Source: Euryarchaeota archaeon UBA258 (GTDB lineage: Archaea > Thermoplasmatota > Poseidoniia > Poseidoniales > Poseidoniaceae). Taken from it: a DNA stretch of 31,622 nt. Both the position numbers and the translations under genes were made by a program. The stretch spans positions 1-31,622 of the forward strand of contig DAPR01000025.1 in assembly GCA_002502605.1 (NCBI GenBank), written 5' to 3'. This document shows, one piece after another, positions 7,613 through 15,980 of the stretch. Below the pieces are notes generated by a model that had not been told where the DNA came from, ran no database searches, and saw only the letters and a list, made by a program, of their open reading frames with translations. Within the stretch, counting starts at the first letter, position 1. The number at the start of each line of letters is the position of its first letter.

Positions 7613-8464
7613 CTAGGAATCGGATGGAATGAAGAGAATGGTCGAGCCGGCACGCACAAATTCCCCCTTCGGATGAGAAGAGTTTTGTTCCTCGGCAGAG
7701 ACAACATTTGGAGTGAATAAGCGTGCAGGTGCCCGAATGTCTACACGTGAGCCGAGACGTATCATGCCGTAACGTTGTCCGCGACGAACTTCAGAATCGA
7801 CACCCAGCCACGGAACGATGGTCCGAGCGAAAGCCCCTGAGATTTGTGTGACTTCAATCATGAGTTCCTCCTCTCCTTTGAACACGCTGCGAACCCTTTC
7901 ATTGTACTGACTTTCCTTTTTGTAGGCTGCCAGAAAAGGACCGCGTCGAAGACCTTTGCCAGCCCTGTGCTCCATTCTGTGAAGTGTTCCCGCAAGCGGA
8001 GCTCGATTGACATGGACATCAAGTGGAGACATGAAAATCGCGATTCGGAACACATCGTCGTTGGATTCCTCGCCCTCCTTCACTGGTTCAAAACGTTGTT
8101 CGGTTTCAAACTGCAGGGGATGTTCCAATGGTTCAGGATACCAATCTCCGGTGAGTGTATCGGACTCACACTCACCAGACGCCAACTGTTCTTTGTTGGG
8201 GCGTCGGCCCGTTGCTCGTTCGCGGCGAACAAACATGACGTGACCGTCTGCTGGGCTTACCAATACATTCTCATCGCGTGGGATAGGACGGTCTGGGTCT
8301 CGCCAAAAATTAGCGCAAAAAGCTGAGAGCATCAAGCAAAAGATACCGAACAATGGAATGAATCCATACAACGAATCAATGGTTGCACCGATGATGAGAG
8401 CACTGCCTCCCATCATCAAAGGGATGAGAACTGGAGCGTGGCCACCATGGGCCAGTCCACCCAT
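7613..8464 (-). CDS. asd: Phosphatidylserine/archaetidylserine decarboxylase, pyruvoyl type
   Basis: The enzyme removes CO2 from a serine headgroup phospholipid (archaetidylserine in an archaeon) to give the ethanolamine lipid. The N terminus has two membrane-anchoring hydrophobic stretches (about 10-28 and 30-50). WRDPDR at 54-59, SPADG at 70-74 and FMSPLDVHVNR at 144-154 are family motifs. RLGSR at 236-240 is the self-cleavage site: Ser239 would become the pyruvoyl group, splitting the protein into beta and alpha chains. At 283 residues it is a little longer than the short prokaryotic class, with extra sequence around 85-135. GAGGCGATT upstream gives the ribosome binding site and overlaps the end of the coiled-coil gene, 9 nt away, so the two are coupled. 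Substrate assignment to archaetidylserine rests on the organism. Confidence 0.85.
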   Translation of the reverse strand: MGGLAHGGHAPVLIPLMMGGSALIIGATIDSLYGFIPLFGIFCLMLSAFCANFWRDPDRPIPRDENVLVSPADGHVMFVRRERATGRRPNKEQLASGECESDTLTGDWYPEPLEHPLQFETEQRFEPVKEGEESNDDVFRIAIFMSPLDVHVNRAPLAGTLHRMEHRAGKGLRRGPFLAAYKKESQYNERVRSVFKGEEELMIEVTQISGAFARTIVPWLGVDSEVRRGQRYGMIRLGSRVDIRAPARLFTPNVVSAEEQNSSHPKGEFVRAGSTILFIPSDS

Positions 8465-8473
8465 AGAATCGCC

Positions 8474-9250
8474 TCACTCAGCCCAAGGGTCGTCGCCATC
8501 AGCCCAAGTGGCTGCAGCGGTGGTTTCAGGAGCTGCCGGTTCTGCAACTTCTTCGGTTGCTTCCTCAGTTGCTGCTTCTTCGACTTCTTCGACTTCTTCA
8601 GAAGCAGCATCAACGACTTCGACGGATGCTGTCGAATCCTCAGCAGCTTTGCCCTCTGCTTCAGCATCAGCCAAATCCGAAGCGCGTGCCTCAACCATGT
8701 CTTCCATCCGTTCGGTGAACGCACGAGCCATATGCTGTGATTTTCGCTCTGCTTCGATAGCACGCTCGATCATTTCGTAGCGTACCTTGATTGCCTTGTT
8801 GAGGTCTTCGAAAATTTGCATGTGATCGACGTACCAGTCGTCCCGAGCTTTCATCTCAACGACAGCGTGCTTCAAATCGTTGTCCAGTTCTTCAGCGATG
8901 CTGAAAACGGTGCTAACACGGTTCTTTTCCCGAGTATACTTTTCTTCCATCTTCTCCAATTCAGGTTCAAGATGTTCGACTTTCTTTGAGGCTTTGACAG
9001 CACGGAGTTCAAGTTCACGGACTCGAACTTCTTTTTCCGACAGGAGTGCTTCTTGTGTTTCCTTTTCGATTTCACGTTCAATGATTTCTTTTTCCAAAAC
9101 TTCGATGGTTGCTACTGCATCCTCAAGGTCGGATTGTGCGGAGGTAAATGCTTCGTACAGGACCTTGATTTGGTCTTCGTATTCTTCAGCAGTCAATTTC
9201 TTTACAGCCGGTTCAAAGTCCGCTGGGATAATGGTTCCGTCTTCGGTCAT
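8474..9250 (-). CDS. Coiled-coil protein with acidic Ala/Glu/Thr-rich tail
   Basis: Starting at the ATG at 9250 the protein has 258 residues. After about 20 residues comes a long charged heptad-like region rich in Glu, Lys, Arg and Leu (about 20-190), almost certainly a coiled coil. The last 55 residues are a low-complexity acidic tail of Ala, Glu, Val and Thr ending in a short Trp/Asp motif. It has no signal peptide and no membrane helix, so it is likely a cytoplasmic structural or scaffold protein. The ATG at 9250 is chosen because GGGTGA stands just upstream; an in-frame ATG at 9304 would run through two hairpins. It directly precedes the lipid decarboxylase and RaSEA genes. I recognise no named family. 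Confidence 0.75.
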   Translation of the reverse strand: MTEDGTIIPADFEPAVKKLTAEEYEDQIKVLYEAFTSAQSDLEDAVATIEVLEKEIIEREIEKETQEALLSEKEVRVRELELRAVKASKKVEHLEPELEKMEEKYTREKNRVSTVFSIAEELDNDLKHAVVEMKARDDWYVDHMQIFEDLNKAIKVRYEMIERAIEAERKSQHMARAFTERMEDMVEARASDLADAEAEGKAAEDSTASVEVVDAASEEVEEVEEAATEEATEEVAEPAAPETTAAATWADGDDPWAE

Positions 9251-9253
9251 TGC

Positions 9254-9279
9254 TTCACCCGGAGGCAAGCCTCCGTGAA
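9254..9279 (-). promoter_or_regulatory. Hairpin covering the ribosome binding site of the coiled-coil gene
   Basis: On the minus strand TTCAC-GGAGGC-TT-GCCTCC-GG-GTGAA folds into 6 bp plus 5 bp separated by a 2-nt bulge. The GTGAA arm is part of the GGGTGA ribosome binding site that precedes the ATG at 9250. Folding would therefore block translation initiation. Regulation by temperature, a protein or a ligand is possible, but the trigger cannot be seen. Confidence 0.45.
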
Positions 9280-9296
9280 CACCCACACACCTCCAC

Positions 9297-9320
9297 CCTA
9301 TCAAGCCGACGCTTGATAGG
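9297..9320 (-). promoter_or_regulatory. Perfect 10-bp inverted repeat between pip-like and coiled-coil genes
   Basis: CCTATCAAGC and GCTTGATAGG are separated by four bases (CGAC). The hairpin starts about 30 nt after the stop of the hydrolase gene. No T-run follows on the minus strand, so it does not look like a standard archaeal terminator. It may be an RNA-end stabiliser, a processing site, part of the coiled-coil gene leader, or a protein operator. Confidence 0.5.
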
Positions 9321-9349
9321 ACTGATTCTAACCAGCAAACGGACCAAGA

Positions 9350-10312
9350 TTAACGGTAAGAGTCCGTTACAGAAACAAGTTCTCTAGCGATGCTTACTTC
9401 CCCCATCGAATGGCCCGCATCCGGAACCAATACCAGATGGCTTGAAGGTACGGCTTTGTGCAATTCCCACGCACTGCGGGCTGGGCAAACTACATCGTAT
9501 CGTCCTTGGATAATGTGCATTGGGATGTGTTGAATGGAATCCACATGATTGAGGATATGTGCTTCTTCAAGGAAAATAGCGTTGATGAAGTAATGGCATT
9601 CAATTCGAGCGAACGCAACTGCGAAATCTAAATCTTCAGCCTTTTCGAGGTATGAGTCGTCTGGGAAAAGACGGCTTGTGGCCATCTCCCAGCGCGTCCA
9701 TTCCTTAGCGGCTGCACGCCGAACGGAGACATCTTCGCTGGTAAGGCGGGAATAGTATGCTTTGATGAGGTCGTTCTGCTCATTCAAGGGGATATGTTCG
9801 CGGTATGCCTCAAATGCATCGGGGAAAATATGACTGGCTCCGTCTTGGTAAAACCACCGAAGTTCGCTCTTTCGGCACATAAATATGCCACGCAACATCA
9901 AGCTAATTGCACGATTGGGATGCTGTTGAGCGTAAACCAGAGAGAGGGTTGAGCCCCACGAACCACCAAAGACATGCCACTCCTCGATTCCGAAGGTCTC
10001 TCGAAGTAATTCAATATCATGAACGGATGCTTGGGTCGTGTTGTCTTCGAGTTCAGCGTATGGTGTTGATTTCCCGCATCCGCGCTGATCAAACTGGATA
10101 ATGTTGTACGCAGTTGGGTCGAAGTACCGGCGGTATGCTGGCTGTCCACCACCGCCTGGTCCCCCGTGAATCACAATCACTGGCATGCCGTCAGGATTTC
10201 CACTCTTTTCCCAAGCAATTGTGTGCAAATCCGATACGCGTAACATGCCCGTTTCATAGGGCTCTATCAGCGGATACAATACATCGTCAATCGTGGTCGT
10301 AACATCGAGCAT
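9350..10312 (-). CDS. pip: Proline iminopeptidase-like alpha/beta hydrolase (S33)
   Basis: This cytosolic serine peptidase family removes N-terminal proline from peptides. HGGPGGG at 49-55 is the oxyanion-hole motif and FDQRGCGKS at 74-82 is typical of the family. GGSWGS at 116-121 holds the nucleophile Ser118, GRYD at 270-273 the Asp273, and GHSM at 300-303 the His301. The 320-residue length is as expected and there is no signal peptide. AAGGTT lies just before the ATG at 10312. It is divergent from the methyltransferase gene, with only 38 nt between the starts. Other S33 aminopeptidases share these motifs, so exact substrate preference is less certain than the fold. Confidence 0.85.
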   Translation of the reverse strand: MLDVTTTIDDVLYPLIEPYETGMLRVSDLHTIAWEKSGNPDGMPVIVIHGGPGGGGQPAYRRYFDPTAYNIIQFDQRGCGKSTPYAELEDNTTQASVHDIELLRETFGIEEWHVFGGSWGSTLSLVYAQQHPNRAISLMLRGIFMCRKSELRWFYQDGASHIFPDAFEAYREHIPLNEQNDLIKAYYSRLTSEDVSVRRAAAKEWTRWEMATSRLFPDDSYLEKAEDLDFAVAFARIECHYFINAIFLEEAHILNHVDSIQHIPMHIIQGRYDVVCPARSAWELHKAVPSSHLVLVPDAGHSMGEVSIARELVSVTDSYR

Positions 10313-10350
10313 GAACCTTCGTAAGGCCGGCGAATATTGTTCTTATCGGA

Positions 10351-11007
10351 ATGGACATCTTCTTGGAATGGGTCGGTTCGACCGTTTTTATGAGCCGGAG
10401 AGAAGCGACCGAAGTTTTTAGCGAATGGGCCGAGAAAGGCAAAGACAAGGGTATGGAAAATGGCCATGCTGCATCGGTTCATGCCATGCTAAAGCTCGCC
10501 GGCATCCCTCGTTCAGAAACCTATTCTGCCGTTGACGTAGGATGCGGAAACGGTTGGGTATGCAGACTTTTAGCACAAGATGGAACTTCCACTCGTGTTG
10601 TAGGCGTTGACGGTTCTGAGGCCATGATTGCTAAAGCAAAAACGATTGATTCAGAAGGTGATTACCGCGTCACTGTGTTACCAGATTGGGAACCTTCAGA
10701 GAAATTTGATTTTGTCCACAGTATGGAGTTCCTGTATTACCTTCACGACCCTCAATCCATGCTCAAACAACTTCACGACAACTGGATGAACAGCGGTGGA
10801 ATGCTGGTTGCAGGTGTTGACCATTACCTCGAAAATGAAGACAGCCTAAGTTGGCCTGAAGCATTGAACGTCCACATGACAACACTCAGCATGGAAGATT
10901 GGAAAACAGCTATGATTGAAGCAGGTTTTAGGGACGTGGAACTTCACCAAGTTGCCGCAAAAGACTCGTTCATTGGGACACTGGTCATGTGCGGTAAAAA
11001 GGCCTAA
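10351..11007 (+). CDS. SAM-dependent class I methyltransferase, substrate unknown
   Basis: The protein has the glycine-rich SAM-binding motif VDVGCGNGWV at 61-70 and an acidic residue after strand 2 (GVDGSEAM, about 91-98). FDFVHSMEFLYYLHD (about 123-137) fits motif post-I/IV. At 218 residues it is a single Rossmann domain with little extra sequence, so the substrate cannot be read. The start is uncertain: ATG at 10351 or ATG at 10390 (MSRREATEVF). The latter gives a more typical N terminus, but neither has a clear ribosome binding site. It stands alone, divergent from the hydrolase gene and overlapping the stop of the addA-like gene by 4 nt. Confidence 0.8.
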   Translation: MDIFLEWVGSTVFMSRREATEVFSEWAEKGKDKGMENGHAASVHAMLKLAGIPRSETYSAVDVGCGNGWVCRLLAQDGTSTRVVGVDGSEAMIAKAKTIDSEGDYRVTVLPDWEPSEKFDFVHSMEFLYYLHDPQSMLKQLHDNWMNSGGMLVAGVDHYLENEDSLSWPEALNVHMTTLSMEDWKTAMIEAGFRDVELHQVAAKDSFIGTLVMCGKKA

Positions 11008-14000
11008 TCGTCGTCATCCCCCACAGGGCCGAGAACTGAGCCTTCAGGCCCGCATAGCCGGATTTGTCCGCGCCCAAATGGGCATTGAGAACAGATGTGC
11101 GATGAATCTTCAGGCAAGCGTGGAGGTTCACTCACCGCTTCGGGCGTAGCGGAGAGTTGCGCCATCCATTCAAGGTGTTGTGCAAGTGTTTGGGACGCAG
11201 ATTCATATTCGTTTTGAGTCAACTGGACCATACGGCCCGATGCTCCGATGAGCAAGGCTGGAGGAAGGACTCTGCGGCGCTCACTCGCTGGCTTCTGTTG
11301 CTCAAGCACCTCGAGAGCCATCGAATACAGGGTTAACTGAAGTCGGTGTTCGTCGAGTATCGAACGCTCTTCCAAAGTTGATGGGTAAGGAACCAACACA
11401 TCGCCCTTGTATCTTTGAAGACGGCTTCCAGACTCTGGGTTTTCTGAGTTGAACTCGTCACGGCACCCCTTGGTCTTCAAGTCGACCACTTGGAGACAGC
11501 CGTTGCCTTGCTCGTCGCGCATGGCGAGAACTAAATCCGCTCGTCCATCAAAAAGAACATCAACGTGGTCAATTTGTGCAAGATTCTGGGTCCCTTCGAC
11601 CGAAAAGCCGGTTCTAAGCAGGCCGTCAAATCCGACTTTATGCCGGAAAAAAAACGGAAGTTCGGTGCGTAATCCTTCGACTTTAAACCCGAAATGTTGC
11701 TCACCGGCAGCATACCGTCCAAGCAGTCCATTCCGGACCAGTGAACCGAGTTCAACTAACCGATCGAAGGTTGGCTTGAAGGCTTCTGAATCTGTGGCAG
11801 TAATGCCTTCTTCTGTCAAAACGCGTACAATGGTTTCTTCATCGTCAAGTAAGTCCTTCCCGTCAAAAGTCCATGCAGCCATAAGTGGAGTAGAAGGCGG
11901 TGCATTCTTCATGAAAGGGTTTTCCAAACCAAGTTCCACCAACCGATGCATGAGTGTTCCAAAAACAGTCGCTGGCGGGTATATCGATACTGAGGACTCT
12001 GGCAAAGGCCGATTCAAAAAGAAATTCAGTGGTTCTGGGTTCCAGCCTTTCACTTCCGAGAGCCAGTGACGGCGAGGACAGGCAAAACTGGTATCCAGTC
12101 CATGGGCCGTCATTCGCATCATTTCACTGACAAGAGGAAGGGCGGTTTGAGGTGCTGGAACTGGACTCATCTGAGTCAGTTGAGTCTCAAGGTTCATCCA
12201 TCGTTGAAGCGGAGTTGCTGTACTCAAGCCAGGGAAACAATCTGGAGAATGGTACACATACAGGGATTTGACTGATTGAGGACCCAAGCATGCATCTTCA
12301 ATCAGCGAACGGGGGTTGAAAGAAAGGGTCGTTTCCTTGTATTGCGAAAGCGAGGTTGCAAAGGAGTCATTTGGCTGAAGCCATGGCGAATCTTGAACAC
12401 TGTTTTGATGAGACAAACTTCGTAATCCATCAAGCCACATGGCGCCCATCGTCTTCATCGAAGGCTTACTCTTGAGTTCCAAAAAGCGAGTTTCTTCATG
12501 GATTGTTGCTGTGTCGCTAGGGGAGCCTACAACAATCAATCGGTCCTTCACACGGGTTAAAGCAACGTAGAACTCACGCCTGCGTTCAGCCTGTCGCTGC
12601 GCGTGGTCCATTCGTTTAGCAAATTCCCAAAGACCGTCATCTGGGCGGTCGCGTGAAGACCACGGATTGATTCGACCAGCAACCACTTGCGGAGTAACCA
12701 GGACATTGTTGCGTACTGCTAACGAAGCATCGGACTTACCCGCATGGAACATTCCTGCCACAACAACAACCGGAGCTTGGAGACCTTTTGCTCCGTGGAT
12801 TGTCATCACTTGCACTGCCCCTCCAGAAGGCGTGATAATAGCAGAGGGACCCTTGCCACCGAGCGACTGAAGTGATTTCATGCGGTTGAATATTGCCGAG
12901 GCTTCATGACCCAATTCCTTACCAATTGAAGCTGAAAGTGCACACCAAGCCTCAGCGTTCTGCCGAGAAGTATCATCCGAGTATGCGAAGAGCAAGTCCG
13001 AATGGTCAAGAACGGCATCAAAGACATCGTGTACTGCACCTTGTTGCACCATCGACTCCATGTGCTCCACCAGTCTTTTGACCGAATCACTGGGTGCAAA
13101 TTTGTGCATTTTCTGCCACCAGGTTAACTCGTCGGTTGACGACATCAGAGCATGGGATTGTGCGTCGTTAAATCCGAACACCGGAGAGCGAGCAAGAGCC
13201 AATGCAGCATGACGAGAATGAGGGAAAGCGATCAATTCAAGGCAAGCGAGCAGAGGAGCAACGACTGGCCGCTCCAAAAGCGCACCTTGCCGGTCAGCCA
13301 TAACCGGTATGCCGCGAGATTGAAGGCGCTGAATCAAGTCGGGAATGTATTTTCTCGAATGAACCAAAATGAGTACGTCCTCAGGCCGAACGGCTGTGGA
13401 ATTCGACGCCACTTTGTGGTACCCGTTTACCGATGCATCCCACACTTGTGTTGGGCTTTGAGTGACAAGAGCTTGCAATCGGGCAGCAATCAATTCGTTT
13501 TCGAGATGAGCACGTTTGGCATCAGGGTCTGCAAATGTATCAATTTGTTTTTCGAGGTCAAGGCTTGGGGGCTCAACTCCAATTTGCAACGGTAAAAGCC
13601 ACTCAAGTACACCTTCGACTTCTTCTTTGACCTCTGCAGGTTCTTCAAGGTCCCTGGCGGGACGGAGTGATTGTGATTCAGCATGCCAATCTCCAGGTAG
13701 AACGTAATGCCGTTCATCGAATACATCGTCAAATAAACCGTTCATCGTCCGCATTAAGTTGTGGAGAGTTCGGTGGTTAGAGGTCAAGTCGATATGACCC
13801 AAAAGTCGCCGAGCTCGGCGCTCGTCAGAAACCAATTCTACGTAACCACTTCCGTCCTCAAATCCAACTTCGACGTGTTGCCACAACTGGGATTCCACTG
13901 CCTTACCTTCGATTTGAGAGCTTTGGATAAACGACTTTCCAGCACCAACTGGGCGCGGGTCTCTCCCACACCCCTCCACGCGTAAATGTTGCAGCCTTGG

Positions 14001-15980
14001 TTCTGATTCTTCAATCGAATTCGCCGATTGGATGGCTGCCACCGTACGGCGCATGACCGTAACTTCTGCTTGTCGGAACCGGTAGATACTTTGTTTCATA
14101 TCACCGACGATGCAAACGGTTGGGTCCCAGGGCCCTAAAGGTCGAAGCGGTTCATCTGCTTCGAGCCTACGATGGCCCCAGAGACGCGCAAGGAGACGGA
14201 AGTGTGCTGGGTTGGTGTCTTGGTATTCATCAATGATGAAGGCACGATATTGACGGCGAATCGTTTGCAAGGTGTAGAAACGGCGCTGAAGGTCTTCGTA
14301 GCATGACTGGTCTTCGCCAGCCAAGCGCATGGCACGAGAAATATGTTGGTCGGACCAAGGTTCGTCCCCCAACCGGTCAAGTGCTTGAACAACGACTGGA
14401 GGGTAGACATGGCGAACCATGTCCGGGCATCGTGCGAGCAAAAGATCCGCAACAAGGCGTTGTATGTCATCATAGTCGTGAACGCCTTCGTGGGCTTTAC
14501 GTAGCGACAAAATATCCTGACAACCTCTGTGTACGACAAGCAAATCATTGAGTACATTGGTTTGGAGTTCATCCGAAATTCGAAGGCGTCCTTCGGGTGC
14601 AAGGTCACTGAACGACAAGGTGACTTCCTGACAACGTATCTTCGAATCTTCAGGCAAAAACGGTAATTCCGAGGTGGGGTGGAGCAAGAAGGCACTGCGG
14701 CCGAGAAGGCAAACAAGCTTGCCGAGTCGGCCTGTCAAGAGGTCTTTCAGTTCATCTCCGGCATTCATCGCATCCACTACAACGGCTTCTTTTTCTGCCT
14801 TTGAAACGCCTTTGGCGGCGGATTTCGATAACAGTCCAGGGTGCCATCCTTCGGAATGGTTGGCTTGCGGCAGACCTCCTTTCGGGAAGAAATTCGGTAC
14901 TTCGTCCGCCAATTGGTTGGTTGTTGCCGCAGCAATCGCCACCTGCCAAACCCATTGCAGGCATTCGCCGGGGTCATCGGAAACTGTTTGACGAGCCAAT
15001 TCAGTGAGATGGTTGAATCGGGTGAGAGTGGTTCCAATTTTCGCCTCACATGCGTGGACGTAACTTGCAGCGTGGTTCATGTAAACGTTAACCCATTCCG
15101 AAAGGGAATGTTGTAAGGATTGAGCAAAACCAACAACGGTATGCCGAACGGGTTCAAGGAACATATCCATGAGTATCTCGTAAGGCATTGGCCCATCACC
15201 GCTCCAATTATGCCCAAGTGTTTGCGCCCGAGCAAGCATGGCTTGATACGCCTCTTCAACGAACAGTGACTTGCCGAGCATTCCACTCAGTACGACGGCT
15301 GAACGTTCTTGACCGCCAAGCAGGACTGCGAGGCGGTTTCTTGATGCTAAGAACGCCCCGATGTGACCTCGAACTCCGGCTTCATGCGCATCATCGATGG
15401 TTCGAATCCGCCATGCTGAATGCAGTGCTTCCCTGATAAGGAGCGGCGCTCTTTCTTCAGAAATCTGCTCCCGGCTTGGATGAACTGCAACCAAGTCGAG
15501 ATGCGGTGAGACAAGTTGAGAAAGAAAAGCATCGATGGTTGAAATCGGTGCTTCATCGAGAGCAGACATCAAGGTCTCGATGTCTCCCTCGCGAATTCGA
15601 GGGTCGAAAATACCCTCGTCATCCGCTTTTTCCGTGGAGGTGGCACGGCTTTGGCCGACCCGGTGTCGGATTCTTGCTTTCAATTCTGCAGCGGCTTTCT
15701 TGGTGAATGTAATGGCTACAACTTCACTTGGCAGTAACCCCTTCCATTCCTTAGGAGGCGTTCGTTGACGAGGGGGTGCTCGCAAGAATCCGCTCGCTTG
15801 AATGGATTCTCGAGGGCCGGGCGGAAGTAAATGCGTAGCACGCTGCTCTGATGAGAGAAGGTGTTGCACATAGCGTTCAGCCATCACCGTCGTTTTCCCA
15901 GTGCCTGCGCCCGCATCCAACGCAATGTGTTTATCGAGGTCAAGGCCAAGTTGTTGGCTTCGATTAAATTCAATAATCAA
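11004..15980 (-). CDS. addA: AddA/RecB-like UvrD-family helicase-nuclease with iron-sulfur cysteine pattern
   Basis: The predicted motor and nuclease subunit of an AddAB-type enzyme processes DNA double-strand ends for recombination. Helicase motifs: GAGTGKTT (24-31, Lys29), AITFTKKAA (89-97), IIDEYQDTN (582-590), GDMKQSIYRFR (626-636), SNHRT (734-738), MTIHGAKGL (1059-1067) and YVALTRVKDRL (1138-1148). The RecB-type nuclease has GTLMHRLVE (His1345), GRADL (Asp1482) and VVDLKTK (Asp1500, Lys1502). CPRRHWL (Cys1301) pairs with C-x2-C-x9-C at 1630-1643, the arrangement that holds a 4Fe-4S cluster in AddB- and Cas4-like nucleases and is unusual in an AddA. At 1658 residues it is larger than typical AddA (about 1200), with extra sequence near 400-560. 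It starts at TTG, with GGAGGTGA 6 nt upstream and a 4-nt overlap with the addB-like stop. Confidence 0.85.
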   Translation of the reverse strand: MIIEFNRSQQLGLDLDKHIALDAGAGTGKTTVMAERYVQHLLSSEQRATHLLPPGPRESIQASGFLRAPPRQRTPPKEWKGLLPSEVVAITFTKKAAAELKARIRHRVGQSRATSTEKADDEGIFDPRIREGDIETLMSALDEAPISTIDAFLSQLVSPHLDLVAVHPSREQISEERAPLLIREALHSAWRIRTIDDAHEAGVRGHIGAFLASRNRLAVLLGGQERSAVVLSGMLGKSLFVEEAYQAMLARAQTLGHNWSGDGPMPYEILMDMFLEPVRHTVVGFAQSLQHSLSEWVNVYMNHAASYVHACEAKIGTTLTRFNHLTELARQTVSDDPGECLQWVWQVAIAAATTNQLADEVPNFFPKGGLPQANHSEGWHPGLLSKSAAKGVSKAEKEAVVVDAMNAGDELKDLLTGRLGKLVCLLGRSAFLLHPTSELPFLPEDSKIRCQEVTLSFSDLAPEGRLRISDELQTNVLNDLLVVHRGCQDILSLRKAHEGVHDYDDIQRLVADLLLARCPDMVRHVYPPVVVQALDRLGDEPWSDQHISRAMRLAGEDQSCYEDLQRRFYTLQTIRRQYRAFIIDEYQDTNPAHFRLLARLWGHRRLEADEPLRPLGPWDPTVCIVGDMKQSIYRFRQAEVTVMRRTVAAIQSANSIEESEPRLQHLRVEGCGRDPRPVGAGKSFIQSSQIEGKAVESQLWQHVEVGFEDGSGYVELVSDERRARRLLGHIDLTSNHRTLHNLMRTMNGLFDDVFDERHYVLPGDWHAESQSLRPARDLEEPAEVKEEVEGVLEWLLPLQIGVEPPSLDLEKQIDTFADPDAKRAHLENELIAARLQALVTQSPTQVWDASVNGYHKVASNSTAVRPEDVLILVHSRKYIPDLIQRLQSRGIPVMADRQGALLERPVVAPLLACLELIAFPHSRHAALALARSPVFGFNDAQSHALMSSTDELTWWQKMHKFAPSDSVKRLVEHMESMVQQGAVHDVFDAVLDHSDLLFAYSDDTSRQNAEAWCALSASIGKELGHEASAIFNRMKSLQSLGGKGPSAIITPSGGAVQVMTIHGAKGLQAPVVVVAGMFHAGKSDASLAVRNNVLVTPQVVAGRINPWSSRDRPDDGLWEFAKRMDHAQRQAERRREFYVALTRVKDRLIVVGSPSDTATIHEETRFLELKSKPSMKTMGAMWLDGLRSLSHQNSVQDSPWLQPNDSFATSLSQYKETTLSFNPRSLIEDACLGPQSVKSLYVYHSPDCFPGLSTATPLQRWMNLETQLTQMSPVPAPQTALPLVSEMMRMTAHGLDTSFACPRRHWLSEVKGWNPEPLNFFLNRPLPESSVSIYPPATVFGTLMHRLVELGLENPFMKNAPPSTPLMAAWTFDGKDLLDDEETIVRVLTEEGITATDSEAFKPTFDRLVELGSLVRNGLLGRYAAGEQHFGFKVEGLRTELPFFFRHKVGFDGLLRTGFSVEGTQNLAQIDHVDVLFDGRADLVLAMRDEQGNGCLQVVDLKTKGCRDEFNSENPESGSRLQRYKGDVLVPYPSTLEERSILDEHRLQLTLYSMALEVLEQQKPASERRRVLPPALLIGASGRMVQLTQNEYESASQTLAQHLEWMAQLSATPEAVSEPPRLPEDSSHICSQCPFGRGQIRLCGPEGSVLGPVGDDDD

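Noticed and set aside
13152..13595. A 147-codon plus-strand frame opposite addA
   Set aside because: Antisense shadow without ribosome binding site or recognisable protein features.
14135..14716. A 193-codon open frame within the addA-like gene
   Set aside because: It is on the same strand but in another frame and fully inside the helicase coding sequence covering Walker B; no domain or start signal.
11004..15980. Possible frameshift or fusion behind the large AddA size
   Set aside because: All helicase and nuclease motifs occur in order in one uninterrupted frame, so the length appears genuine.
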